A DNA stretch of 64,000 nt from Clostridiales bacterium (GTDB lineage: Bacteria; Bacillota; Clostridia; Peptostreptococcales; Acidaminobacteraceae). The translations under genes and the position numbers were made by a program. Shown here piece by piece: positions 28,574-37,536 of the stretch. Where the stretch lies: contig JAEIOD010000001.1 of the NCBI GenBank assembly GCA_016342415.1, positions 62,001 to 126,000 on the forward strand, read 5' to 3'. Positions within the stretch are counted from its first letter, which is position 1. Each line of letters begins with the position of its first letter. A model generated the notes under the pieces. That model did no database searches. It worked only from the letters and a program-made list of their open reading frames with translations, and was not told the DNA's origin.

Positions 28574-29418
28574 GTTGGTCCTCCTGTTCCAAAATAAGAC
28601 AGATGACGTCCCGGATATGTAAATACTTCGCAACCTTTTTCTGCTAACATTGATTCGATTTTAGGATTGCCTTCAATTATGATGCATTTTTTTTCATCTA
28701 GAGCCAATACATTTGAACCCAAATACTCGTACTCTTTATCATCAACTTCTAAGAGTTCAATACCACGATTGATCAATAGTTCCCTCATAAAAACAGGCAT
28801 ATATTTAGAATAAACGACCGCTAACTTAGGATTTATCATACTGATTATGCTCATTAGATGTAAACAAGCATCTTGACCCTCTCCATGTGGCATCGGAATC
28901 ACTATTACGTTTTTTACAAAACCTTTGATTAATTCCTTAAACTGTTTGATACCTTCGTCATTTGTTCTATAACCACGACCTACTAGGACCGTATCATCAT
29001 CTAACCAAAGTACATCGCCACCTTCCATAAGTCCTGGACTGTTGATTTTTCCGAGTGTAGGAATCTGGTTAGCCTGTAACAAGCGTTCCATCTCCAAAAA
29101 TTCATTTTGGCGAAGCGTTTTTCCAGTATTGAAATATATGGCACCTTTTTTAGTTATTTTTATAGAATCATGTGTATAAATAGAATCCAGCCCAACTTGA
29201 TTAGATTGTGGCAAATACATAATTTCTTTTACATGCTCATGTATTATTGATTCGAAAACACCAAATTCCTGTAACACTTTTTCATAATCCGGTTTCTCTA
29301 CATAACCGTAATGCTTCCAATTCTTTTCTAAATGGTCATCTGAAACAAAAGCATCTTTTGGATGTTTAAGAACAATTTTTTTTATTTTTTTTGTCATAGA
29401 TTGACAGCCGTATTTCAT
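28543..29418 (-). CDS. Amidinotransferase-fold hydrolase (DDAH/COG1834 type)
   Basis: Protein of 291 residues with the guanidino-modifying fold: LMEGGDVLWLDDDTVLVG, a His in GQDACLHLMSIISM and Cys283 in GGPTCLTCPV near the C terminus. It is longer than the DDAH-like protein in the same operon and differs in sequence, so the two probably act on different guanidino compounds. It is the first gene of the operon, divergent from the GntR/FCD regulator. Good ribosome binding site (AGGAGG). Substrate unknown. Confidence 0.83.
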   Translation of the reverse strand: MKYGCQSMTKKIKKIVLKHPKDAFVSDDHLEKNWKHYGYVEKPDYEKVLQEFGVFESIIHEHVKEIMYLPQSNQVGLDSIYTHDSIKITKKGAIYFNTGKTLRQNEFLEMERLLQANQIPTLGKINSPGLMEGGDVLWLDDDTVLVGRGYRTNDEGIKQFKELIKGFVKNVIVIPMPHGEGQDACLHLMSIISMINPKLAVVYSKYMPVFMRELLINRGIELLEVDDKEYEYLGSNVLALDEKKCIIIEGNPKIESMLAEKGCEVFTYPGRHLSYFGTGGPTCLTCPVYRD

Positions 29419-29428
29419 AAAACCTCCT

Positions 29429-29443
29429 TTGTATACAATATAC
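29429..29443. promoter_or_regulatory. GntR/FCD-type operator between the divergent genes
   Basis: TTGTATACAA at 29429-29438 is a perfect palindrome of the form bound by many GntR/FCD regulators; the 13-bp inverted repeat GTATA-CAA-TATAC overlaps it. It lies 10 bp before the hydrolase start. A weaker copy, TGATACAATA at 29548-29557, lies near the gntR promoter. Confidence 0.6.
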
Positions 29444-29584
29444 TATATATTATGTATTATATTTTATAAATTCATGATATCACTTAATAATTCTTATTTC
29501 AAGGTATGTTTTCAAATATTCTGAATATTTAAATTGCCGACTCTATATGATACAATATGACTATAATTAGAAAAGGAGAATTCT

Positions 29585-30232
29585 ATGCAACAGTTTCTAT
29601 CACTAAAAGATCATGTTTATAATTATATTTCAGATAAAATAAATGAAGGTGTACTAAAACCCGACGAAAAAATTAACGAGAAAGTTATTATGGAAGATTT
29701 AAATATCAGCAGGACGCCAGTTCGTGAAGCTCTCATTCAACTTGCTACTGAAGGTTATTTAGAAAGCATACCTAGAAAAGGTTTCATCGTTAAACAAGTT
29801 GATACTGAAAAATCAAAAGAACTCTATGCCCTTTTAGGTGTGCTAGATGCTTTTGCAGCAGAATTGGCTTTTGAGTTTATTACACCTGAAGATATCAAGC
29901 GAATGGAAGCCTTAGCGACTCAAATGACTGCTGCTATTGAAACATATGATTTTAAAGCATATTACAAGTTGCAAACCGATTTTCATGTTGTTTACATTAA
30001 AAAGTGTCATAATGAGGAGTTGATTCATACGATGAAACTTCTTAAAAGAAAGTTTATCCGTCAAACATATTCAGAATCAAATAAAGAACATATGAAAACA
30101 GTACTTCTTAAAACCAATTCTGAACACACTATAATTGCAAACTTGTTTAAAACAGGTACCAATAAGGACGTCAGCGATTTCTTAAAGAATGAACACTGGA
30201 ACATAGATTATGCTAAATACGATGTTTTATAA
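29585..30232 (+). CDS. GntR-family transcriptional regulator with FCD domain
   Basis: Regulator of 215 residues. Winged helix at about residues 8-72 (MEDLNISRTPVREALIQLATEGYLESIPRKGFIV), then a helical FCD domain with the metal-binding pattern (DFHVVYIKKCHNEEL, His; NSEHTIIANLF, His). AAAAGGAG precedes the ATG. It is divergent from the arginine-derivative operon and probably represses it, released by one of its metabolites; that link is inference from position and from the shared operator. Confidence 0.88.
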   Translation: MQQFLSLKDHVYNYISDKINEGVLKPDEKINEKVIMEDLNISRTPVREALIQLATEGYLESIPRKGFIVKQVDTEKSKELYALLGVLDAFAAELAFEFITPEDIKRMEALATQMTAAIETYDFKAYYKLQTDFHVVYIKKCHNEELIHTMKLLKRKFIRQTYSESNKEHMKTVLLKTNSEHTIIANLFKTGTNKDVSDFLKNEHWNIDYAKYDVL

Positions 30233-30233
30233 A

Positions 30234-30258
30234 AATCGACTAAGTCGGTTTTTTTTTG
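30234..30258 (+). terminator. Terminator of the GntR/FCD gene
   Basis: Stem ATCGAC / GTCGGT with a 3-nt loop (one G-T pair), followed by eight T. The remaining 30259-30490 gap before the SulP gene holds AT-rich, promoter-like sequence (TATAAA near 30330) but nothing I can define. Confidence 0.75.
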
Positions 30259-30502
30259 TAATTCTATTTAATATTTTTATGTATCATCAATAAAAAGCAT
30301 AATAAAAGCGTATTTATATGTGCAAGTGGTATAAATACTTTAATTGCATATCAGATTGAATACAATAGTTAAAGAGCCATTGGAACACTTAATTTATGAA
30401 ATCGATTTCACAAGCTTATCTTTGGAGATAACATTGATTAAGTATCCCAACTGTGGTATAGTTTTGTCTTGTGTGTCACAAACAAAAAAAGGAGAAAAAT
30501 AT

Positions 30503-32014
30503 ATGTACTTATTAAAACAAAAAATGACATCTTCTCTTAAAGATAACATTTTATCAGGTTTAACAGTTGCATTAGCACTTGTACCAGAAGCAATTGCATT
30601 TTCATTTGTAGCTGGTGTTGAGCCGTTGATTGGACTTTATACAGCATTTATTATCGGACTTATTACAGCTATTATTGGCGGTAGACCAGGAATGATCTCA
30701 GGAGCAACAGGCGCTATTGCAGTTGTTATTGTTGAACTGGTAATTTCACATGGTGTTGAATATCTGTTTGCTGCCGTTGTACTCATGGGTATTTTACAAG
30801 TTCTAGCCGGTTTATTAAAACTCGGGAAGTTTATCAGATTGGTACCCCATCCTGTAATGATAGGATTTGTTAACGGATTAGCCGTTGTCATCTTCGTCTC
30901 TCAATTTGAGCAATTCAAAGTAGGACATGAATGGATGAAAGGTCCTGAACTATTTATTATGATTGGTCTTATTTTGCTGACTATGGCAATCATTAAGTTT
31001 TTCCCTAAGATTACAAAAGCCGTACCTGCTACATTGGTCTCGATAGTTGCAGTAACTGTTTTGGTCATCGGATTAAATATTGATACAAGAACTGTTGGTG
31101 ATTTAGCAGAAATTTCTGGTGGTTTACCAAAATTCCATTTTCCAAGTGTTCCTTTCAACTTAGAAACACTTAGTGTCATTTTACCGTATTCTGTAGTTAT
31201 GGCAATTATCGGACTAATTGAATCATTAATGACCATGAGTTTAATCGATGAAACAACAGATACTAGAGGACATGGTAACAAGGAATGTATTGGTCAGGGT
31301 GTTGCAAACATGGTTTGTGGATTATTCGGCGGTATGGGTGGTTGCGCTATGATTGGACAAAGTATGCTTAATATCCAATCTGGTGGTAAAGACAGAGCTT
31401 CAGGTATTACTGCTGCCCTTTCGTTATTAGGATTCATCTTATTTGCATCAGGATTAATTTCCATGATTCCTATAGCAGCGCTTGTAGGTATTATGTTTGT
31501 TGTAGTTATAGCTACTTTCGAGTGGACTTCAATTAATATGCTTAACAAAATTCCAAGATCAGATGCTTTAGTTATAATTGTTGTAACAGTCGTAACAGTG
31601 TTTACAAACTTAGCAGTTTCTGTTGCTTTAGGTATTGTGTTATCAGCGTTAGTATTCGCTTGGGAAAAAGGTAAGAAAATATCTAAAACTACTTCTACTG
31701 AAGAAGATGGTACAAAAGTTTATTATTTAGATGGCCCATTATTCTTTGCTTCTATTAAGAGCTTCAATGATTTATTTGAAGTTCAAAGTGATCCTGACCA
31801 CGTCATCATTGATTTTAATGATGCCCATGTACACGATCATTCAGCTATTGCAGCTATAGATGCATTAACAGCAAAATATCTGGAAAATGGAAAAGAAATT
31901 CATTTAAGACATCTGAGTCCAGAATGTAGAATATTAATGAGTAATGCAGAATTTATAGAAGTTAACATCCTAGAAGATCCGAAATATCACATTGCTTCAG
32001 ATAATCTAGCATAA
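30503..32014 (+). CDS. SulP-family anion transporter with STAS domain
   Basis: Membrane protein of 503 residues. The frame is open from further upstream, but GGAG at 30491-30494 fits the ATG at 30503, and the conserved SulP start SGLTVALALVPEAIAFSFVAGV follows at once. About 10-12 helices are followed by a C-terminal STAS domain (about residues 405-503) with DFNDAHVHDHSAIAAIDAL. SulP proteins carry sulfate, bicarbonate or C4-dicarboxylates; the substrate is not certain here. The gene is monocistronic, with its own strong terminator. Confidence 0.92.
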   Translation: MYLLKQKMTSSLKDNILSGLTVALALVPEAIAFSFVAGVEPLIGLYTAFIIGLITAIIGGRPGMISGATGAIAVVIVELVISHGVEYLFAAVVLMGILQVLAGLLKLGKFIRLVPHPVMIGFVNGLAVVIFVSQFEQFKVGHEWMKGPELFIMIGLILLTMAIIKFFPKITKAVPATLVSIVAVTVLVIGLNIDTRTVGDLAEISGGLPKFHFPSVPFNLETLSVILPYSVVMAIIGLIESLMTMSLIDETTDTRGHGNKECIGQGVANMVCGLFGGMGGCAMIGQSMLNIQSGGKDRASGITAALSLLGFILFASGLISMIPIAALVGIMFVVVIATFEWTSINMLNKIPRSDALVIIVVTVVTVFTNLAVSVALGIVLSALVFAWEKGKKISKTTSTEEDGTKVYYLDGPLFFASIKSFNDLFEVQSDPDHVIIDFNDAHVHDHSAIAAIDALTAKYLENGKEIHLRHLSPECRILMSNAEFIEVNILEDPKYHIASDNLA

Positions 32015-32018
32015 AGTA

Positions 32019-32046
32019 ATCCATCCCTTTCGGGATGGATTTTTTT
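32019..32046 (+). terminator. Terminator of the SulP gene
   Basis: Perfect 9-bp stem ATCCATCCC / GGGATGGAT with loop TTTC, then six T. Confidence 0.9.
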
Positions 32047-32169
32047 ATATTGAGATATTCTCCGAATCATAATTACAGTTACATCGGATACTTTAAAACA
32101 AACTTCTAATATCCAGTCATCTTTTAGTTACATTTACTGAAACAACAGCAATATAATCGTCAAGAAAAT

Positions 32170-32191
32170 AGCCCTCCGAAATCAGAGGGCT
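32170..32191 (-). terminator. Terminator of the large PEPCK-like gene
   Basis: Stem AGCCCTC / GAGGGCT with an 8-nt loop just past the minus-strand stop, followed on that strand by ATTTTC. Confidence 0.7.
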
Positions 32192-32196
32192 TACTT

Positions 32197-35100
32197 CTAT
32201 TTAATATCATCAGCTCCTAAAGTTCCAATCAAAGAATCTAAATAATCCTTAGACTCCAAATATTTTAGAGATGTTTCAGCCAATTCCAATTTATTTTGAT
32301 AATCAAACTCCTCAACAACGATATGATTTCTTTTGTCACTCATAAATAATTTCATATTTGCGATCTTGGTCTTCATCAGATTAATATCAATAGTTTGTTT
32401 CTTTAATAATCTCTTTTTATACCACTCACTTTTGATAACCGTCTCTTTATTAAATAAAGATCTAATCTCTTCTGATTGGACATCCCCTTTATCATATGCC
32501 ATAACCGATAACAATGCCTTTAAAGGTGGGATAGCCTGTTCATAGCTACCATCTTTAAAATACGCCACAGCAGCTTTTTTATGTCCGTTTGCAATATTCA
32601 ACACACCTTCTACAAAAGCATTCATATCTTGTTTTTCAGGTCTTAAAATAGCATCACTGAAGATAGTTTGTGGCTCATCAAATATTTTTCCTAAATATTT
32701 GTATGAAAAATGCTGAGTTGCTCTATAACCTAAACGACTTGCTGGAACATGTAGCCCATTGTATTCAAAATCGTCAATTTTCTCAAATGCGCCTTCTTCT
32801 ATTAGATTCTCTGGTAACCTTTCCTCTACAGTCAATCTGGCCCATATTTCCGGAATCAACATAGATATATCATGATCAACTCTAACATCAGGACCTATAT
32901 GCCCTGCTGGTGTCGTAAATGCATGATAATCTCCAAGTATATATGAAAGCAATGCATTATTCAGATCGTATATTGGCAGCAACATATTGAATGGACCTTT
33001 TGTTAATGCCCCTTCTGATCCTGCTCCAGTTGTTGAAGGTGATTTACCTGTTAAACTTGCAATGTAATCCATAAATAATTCTGGCAACTCCTGATAATGG
33101 ATTGGGTTGTATACACTTAATGGCAGAATCTTCTTTCCGTCCTCTTCTCCTGGCGGATTATTTCTTCTACCTGCTAGAACAGCATTCACAGGCAATAACA
33201 CTTCTTTTTCTAGCGGTATACGTCTTGCAAATCTGGTACCAATATCTGCGATATAATTTGTTTGAGGTGTTATAAAGTCAGATCTATTCTCTAGATACCT
33301 CGGATTCTTGGTAAACCTGCCATCAACAATCCTAGGTTCAGATGAAACAATACAGTATTTATCATCACCATCTAGAAACTCATCAATGTGATTTTTCACC
33401 GCATCCGTATATGAAATATATCCCATAACATCATCTTTTAAAGCCTGTACTTCCACTTTTGTAAGGGGTGCATAATTTGTTACAAACAGATTGTTGCTTG
33501 ATAGATCTTTTTCAGCTTGTTTATCGTATCCTTTATGAATAGCCTCATCCGGTCTTTGGAAAAATCTATACTCACAGTTTTTCGAGAATTTGAAACTTGT
33601 ATTCTTGTATTCGGTATTCAGATGTTCCAATTGATTGGCTGGCAATAAAATCGATGATGAAATATCATCTTCCTTTTGAATTTTTTCAGATGGCATAAAG
33701 TCCATTCTCAATTTAAAAACGCGCCATGATTGATCTTCTGAGAATCCAACTCGTAAATAACTTGGTCTGATTTTCCTACTGTTGAAGTTTATCTCATGTC
33801 CTGGCTTGCCGTTAATCAAGTCAACAGTGAAATGTTTACGCCATTCTCCTTGCCAAGAGTCCTGATAAAATCTTTTTACCATAAATACCAGTGCTTTTAC
33901 ATAGTTTGGAATGGATTCCAAATAGTCATTAAATTCCTTTGTGTACGCTTTTGAAGGTGTCAGAAGTTTTATGACTGAACCTAATGTTCTATCACTCGAC
34001 AAAATCCTCCTAGAAGGTTTTGTACGATTGGGTTCACTCAACCATCTTTTTCTATAATCATATTTCAAAATGTCTTCCACAAAATCTAAATCTTTTTCCA
34101 AATCATAAATATAGTAATTACCGTAAATTATCGAGTTGCTCAAAGATTTAGAAATTTCTGACTTTCCGCCACCTGATACAGTACAGGGCTTATGACAGAA
34201 AGTACCTTCTGACTCGGTACCCACAAGTTTCCAAGCAGGTGCAGCGGGATGTTTCTCCATATGTATTTTATCACCATTAGGCAATATGTAAGTATGAAGT
34301 GGAAGTAACTTCAATGTTCGTAAAGTGCCTTCATAGTTCCATTTAATTGTTGTTTTATGCAAATTAATTTCAATATTTTCAGGTAAGTAGATGATGTTTT
34401 TATTGACTTTGTCCACCCCATAATTATCTGGTTTCAAAATCATGATATCATGATAATTCTTTTTAATCTCTTCAAAACTATAACCTTTTAATGTCTCACT
34501 ATCATCAGCAACAAAATACTCACCTAAATTTATTCTTGGGAAAGCTATTGTACCACCAGCATGTTCTTCTTCTACATTACCATATAAATTTGATGCAAAA
34601 CTTAATTGAGTTTTGATTTCCTTTTTTGAATAACCAAAATAATTATCACCAATTAGTGTGATTGCAACTCCTGAAGCATCACGACAAGTGAGTTTAAATG
34701 GTATCCCTTCATTATACAACTCAGCTTCATCCTTATAACACATACCATCTCTTCGTTGTAATTCAGTCGCATCCTCATAGTGTGGTAGATTCAGATCGAT
34801 TTTCTTAAGTTTAGGCAAATGAGGTGCTAAAACAACATACCCTGTATGTCCAGACCAGTTTTTCAAATCAATACCAGAATCATTTAGGTGTAAACTTGGG
34901 TCCCCAGCGTTACCAAAAACAGATTCCACAAAATCGAGATTTGATACAAGGCTTCCAGGTACTATAAACTGAACTTCCATTGTTTTTTCATCCATGACAC
35001 CAGGTACTTCAGGTGAAACAATCGGCTTTACTTGTAAAGATACAAATGTCTTTGCCGGAACATCTTCATTGGCTGTAAAAGGCAATACTTTTAAAGATTC

Positions 35101-35643
35101 CGGTGGTTGACAAGCTGCCTTATAAAGTGCAACAAAGGTTTCTTTTGGTACACTTTTCTTATCACTTGGTATCTTTAAACCTCCTTCAACAATATGAAAA
35201 GAACCTTTCGTTGTTCTTCTATCATTTCTAGGATTATGAAGAATCCCTTGTTTTATTCTATAGCTGTTGATGTACTCGGTTGAAAACTCATCTCCATTAG
35301 GAGGCAATGATAATTCTCTTGCCAGACCATAATGATCTAAATTAAGAGTCTGATCAATCACGTAAAGATTTTCATCTTCAAAATAGTGATTAAGGAAAGT
35401 ATTTATTCTTTTGTTTATGCCAATATCGTGTTTGTTCATCATTCTCGTTTTTTCTTGATAATCTTTGATTAAGCCATCAAACAATTCAATAAAGTACGAG
35501 TTTTCTGCAGTTGGATCATCCGAATTATAAATTGGTAATCCTTGAGATGCTAATTTAATATTCAAGTATTTTATTCTATCTTCGCTTGATGTATTGGGAT
35601 TGATATCACCATAGTCTATACCCAGTTTTTTTCTTAAATCCAT
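32197..35643 (-). CDS. Probable PPi-type phosphoenolpyruvate carboxykinase
   Basis: Large cytosolic protein of 1148 residues. Residues 332-346 (GDNYFGYSKKEIKTQ) plus GNVEEEHAGG at 356-364 resemble the active-site segment of ATP-type PEP carboxykinase, and TVSGGGKSEISKS at 488-500 stands where that enzyme has its P-loop. The length, about twice that of ATP- or GTP-dependent enzymes, is that of the pyrophosphate-type enzyme (EC 4.1.1.38), which interconverts oxaloacetate and PEP with phosphate/pyrophosphate. Identification is by recalled motif and length only. It is monocistronic, with a TATAAT box at 35703-35708 and GGAGG before the start. This enzyme would tie PEP metabolism to pyrophosphate, plausible in an amino-acid fermenter. 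Confidence 0.7.
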   Translation of the reverse strand: MDLRKKLGIDYGDINPNTSSEDRIKYLNIKLASQGLPIYNSDDPTAENSYFIELFDGLIKDYQEKTRMMNKHDIGINKRINTFLNHYFEDENLYVIDQTLNLDHYGLARELSLPPNGDEFSTEYINSYRIKQGILHNPRNDRRTTKGSFHIVEGGLKIPSDKKSVPKETFVALYKAACQPPESLKVLPFTANEDVPAKTFVSLQVKPIVSPEVPGVMDEKTMEVQFIVPGSLVSNLDFVESVFGNAGDPSLHLNDSGIDLKNWSGHTGYVVLAPHLPKLKKIDLNLPHYEDATELQRRDGMCYKDEAELYNEGIPFKLTCRDASGVAITLIGDNYFGYSKKEIKTQLSFASNLYGNVEEEHAGGTIAFPRINLGEYFVADDSETLKGYSFEEIKKNYHDIMILKPDNYGVDKVNKNIIYLPENIEINLHKTTIKWNYEGTLRTLKLLPLHTYILPNGDKIHMEKHPAAPAWKLVGTESEGTFCHKPCTVSGGGKSEISKSLSNSIIYGNYYIYDLEKDLDFVEDILKYDYRKRWLSEPNRTKPSRRILSSDRTLGSVIKLLTPSKAYTKEFNDYLESIPNYVKALVFMVKRFYQDSWQGEWRKHFTVDLINGKPGHEINFNSRKIRPSYLRVGFSEDQSWRVFKLRMDFMPSEKIQKEDDISSSILLPANQLEHLNTEYKNTSFKFSKNCEYRFFQRPDEAIHKGYDKQAEKDLSSNNLFVTNYAPLTKVEVQALKDDVMGYISYTDAVKNHIDEFLDGDDKYCIVSSEPRIVDGRFTKNPRYLENRSDFITPQTNYIADIGTRFARRIPLEKEVLLPVNAVLAGRRNNPPGEEDGKKILPLSVYNPIHYQELPELFMDYIASLTGKSPSTTGAGSEGALTKGPFNMLLPIYDLNNALLSYILGDYHAFTTPAGHIGPDVRVDHDISMLIPEIWARLTVEERLPENLIEEGAFEKIDDFEYNGLHVPASRLGYRATQHFSYKYLGKIFDEPQTIFSDAILRPEKQDMNAFVEGVLNIANGHKKAAVAYFKDGSYEQAIPPLKALLSVMAYDKGDVQSEEIRSLFNKETVIKSEWYKKRLLKKQTIDINLMKTKIANMKLFMSDKRNHIVVEEFDYQNKLELAETSLKYLESKDYLDSLIGTLGADDIK

Positions 35644-35702
35644 AGGACCTCCAATTTCATTTTTTTAAATACTATCTTCATATTTCTTTGTGCATAGTGA
35701 TA

Positions 35703-35708
35703 ATTATA
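35703..35708 (-). promoter_or_regulatory. Promoter -10 box of the PEPCK-like gene
   Basis: Consensus TATAAT on the minus strand about 60 bp before the start, with a weak ATTACA -35 box 16 bp upstream. The rest of the 35644-35890 gap holds no gene that I can see. Confidence 0.45.
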
Positions 35709-35892
35709 TCATTAGAAATCGCCTTGTAATAGCATGAATATTCTGAAAACGCTTTCCTTTTTTTACTTATTCCCAATTACAAAACGCTGAAACCTTCTAT
35801 TTTCAAGGCGTATCAGTTTTTTTATTATAAACAGAATTATGAAAGAAATATTGCAACTATTATCACTAATACATGAAATATGTCGTAAAGAC

Positions 35893-35926
35893 AAAAAAAG
35901 TTTGCAACTTAATTGCAAACTTTTTT
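35893..35926 (-). terminator. Terminator of the DEAD-box helicase gene
   Basis: A long A/T-flanked stem, AGTTTGCAA / TTGCAAACT with a 5-nt loop, ends in six or more T on both strands. It lies just past the helicase stop. Confidence 0.85.
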
Positions 35927-35927
35927 A

Positions 35928-37442
35928 CTATTTTTTCTTAAATAAATTTCTTAAACTGAATTTCTTCTTCTTTTTTGGTTGAGCCTTTACTTCATTTGAA
36001 ACGGGTTTCACAATTGGCTTAACCGGTTCAATTGGTTTCTTTTGTACTGGATGATTTTGCTTTTTAACTTCTTTATTAACATAAGCTTTTTCAATCTGTT
36101 GTTGAACTGGTTTTTTATGCATTTTGGGATGTTCTCTACGTTCAGGTTTTCCATGAGACTTCCCTTGAGGCTTTCTAGTTGAATGTCCTTTTGGTTTATG
36201 TTGACTAGTAGATTTATGTGGCCCTTTTGGCTTATGAGCTGATTTAGGTCTCTGCTCAACTCTCGGCTTTCTTTTAGCCTTCTTTTCTGCCCAAATACTA
36301 TTCAGAATTATTTTACCTTCTTCAATGTCTTCATCACTAGGAAAATCTACTTCTTCTATCATTGCACCAGCGTGTTCTTCAATCTCATACAAAGCATAAA
36401 TATCATCACTCGTAACCAGAGTGATAGCCTTACCACCATTTCCAGCTCGACCAGTTCTACCAATTCTGTGAATATAACTATCTTTTTCGACTGGAACATC
36501 ATAATTTATAACCAATGACATATCATCAATGTGAATGCCTCTAGCCGCCACATCAGTAGCAACTAAAATTTGAATATCTCCATTCTTAAACTCCTCAATT
36601 GTACGCATTCTTCTACTTTGAGTATTAGCCCCGTGGATTGCCTCAGAAACAAATCCTTTTCTATTCAGATAATTTTCCACTTTATCAACTTCAACTCTAG
36701 TATTACAAAAGATCATACAACTATTTGGTTGTTCAGAACATATAATATTTGATAATTGAGTTCTTTTCTCATTACGTTCAACTCTAATGTACTCTTGCTT
36801 AATCGAATCTACAGTTTTAGTATCAGAATCAATTTCAATCGTAACAGGTTCTTTCATGTAGCTTTTACAGATTTTCTGAATTTCATCTGGCATTGTAGCA
36901 GAAAACAAAAGCGTTACTCTATCTTTTGGCAATGCTTTAATAATAGTATACATCTGATCAATAAAACCCATATCAAGCATACGATCCGCTTCGTCTAATA
37001 CTAAATATTTAATATTCTTTGTCTCAAGTTTCCTGTTTTTCAGATGATGGATCACACGACCTGGTGTACCTGTAACTATTTGTGCGCCCTCTTTTAAGTG
37101 TTTTTCTTCAACGCTCATGTTATGACCACCATAAACTGTAGTCGTCTTAACCGGTGTATATTTTATAAAACTACTAATATCCTTATTAACCTGTACAGCT
37201 AGTTCTCTTGTTGGCGTGATAATCAGAGCTTGTGCAGATTTTAAAGAATGATCTATACCTTCAATAATCGGTAATGAAAATGCACCTGTCTTTCCACTAC
37301 CTGTTTTTGCCATTACAATTAAGTCTTTCTTTGCCATAATTTCAGGTATCGAAAAACTTTGTACCGTTGTTGCCTCTTTAAATCCGAGTTCGTCTATCGC
37401 TTTTAAAATTGACTCGGATATGTTTAAATTCTTAAATTCCAT
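35928..37442 (-). CDS. DEAD-box ATP-dependent RNA helicase (DeaD/CshA-like)
   Basis: RNA helicase of 504 residues. Motifs in order: Q-motif FKEATTVQSFSIPEI, I AKTGSGKT, Ia PTRELA, II DEAD (VLDEADRML), III SAT, V ARGIHIDD and VI HRIGRTGRAG. The core ends at about residue 375. The tail of about 130 residues is very basic and low in complexity, with repeats of KPKG/HKP/KPQG type, probably an RNA-binding extension. Such helicases assist ribosome assembly and RNA decay at low temperature. It is monocistronic. The symbol is left empty because deaD and cshA cannot be told apart here. Confidence 0.93.
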   Translation of the reverse strand: MEFKNLNISESILKAIDELGFKEATTVQSFSIPEIMAKKDLIVMAKTGSGKTGAFSLPIIEGIDHSLKSAQALIITPTRELAVQVNKDISSFIKYTPVKTTTVYGGHNMSVEEKHLKEGAQIVTGTPGRVIHHLKNRKLETKNIKYLVLDEADRMLDMGFIDQMYTIIKALPKDRVTLLFSATMPDEIQKICKSYMKEPVTIEIDSDTKTVDSIKQEYIRVERNEKRTQLSNIICSEQPNSCMIFCNTRVEVDKVENYLNRKGFVSEAIHGANTQSRRMRTIEEFKNGDIQILVATDVAARGIHIDDMSLVINYDVPVEKDSYIHRIGRTGRAGNGGKAITLVTSDDIYALYEIEEHAGAMIEEVDFPSDEDIEEGKIILNSIWAEKKAKRKPRVEQRPKSAHKPKGPHKSTSQHKPKGHSTRKPQGKSHGKPERREHPKMHKKPVQQQIEKAYVNKEVKKQNHPVQKKPIEPVKPIVKPVSNEVKAQPKKKKKFSLRNLFKKK

Positions 37443-37506
37443 AATTCTCCTTAAGTTTTGTGTCTCAATATATTATAAGCTATTTTCGCTTTTTTTTAAA
37501 CATGTA

Positions 37507-37531
37507 AAAAGACAACCCTTAGTTGTCTTTA
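37507..37531 (-). terminator. Terminator of the HTH/TPR regulator gene
   Basis: Stem AAAGACAAC / GTTGTCTTT with a 5-nt loop, followed on the minus strand by TTTTTA. Confidence 0.75.
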
Positions 37532-37536
37532 TTTTC

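Noticed and set aside
30344..30502. N-terminal extension of the SulP gene
   Set aside because: No ribosome binding site at 30344, and the extra 53 residues do not resemble SulP proteins; GGAG precedes the ATG at 30503.
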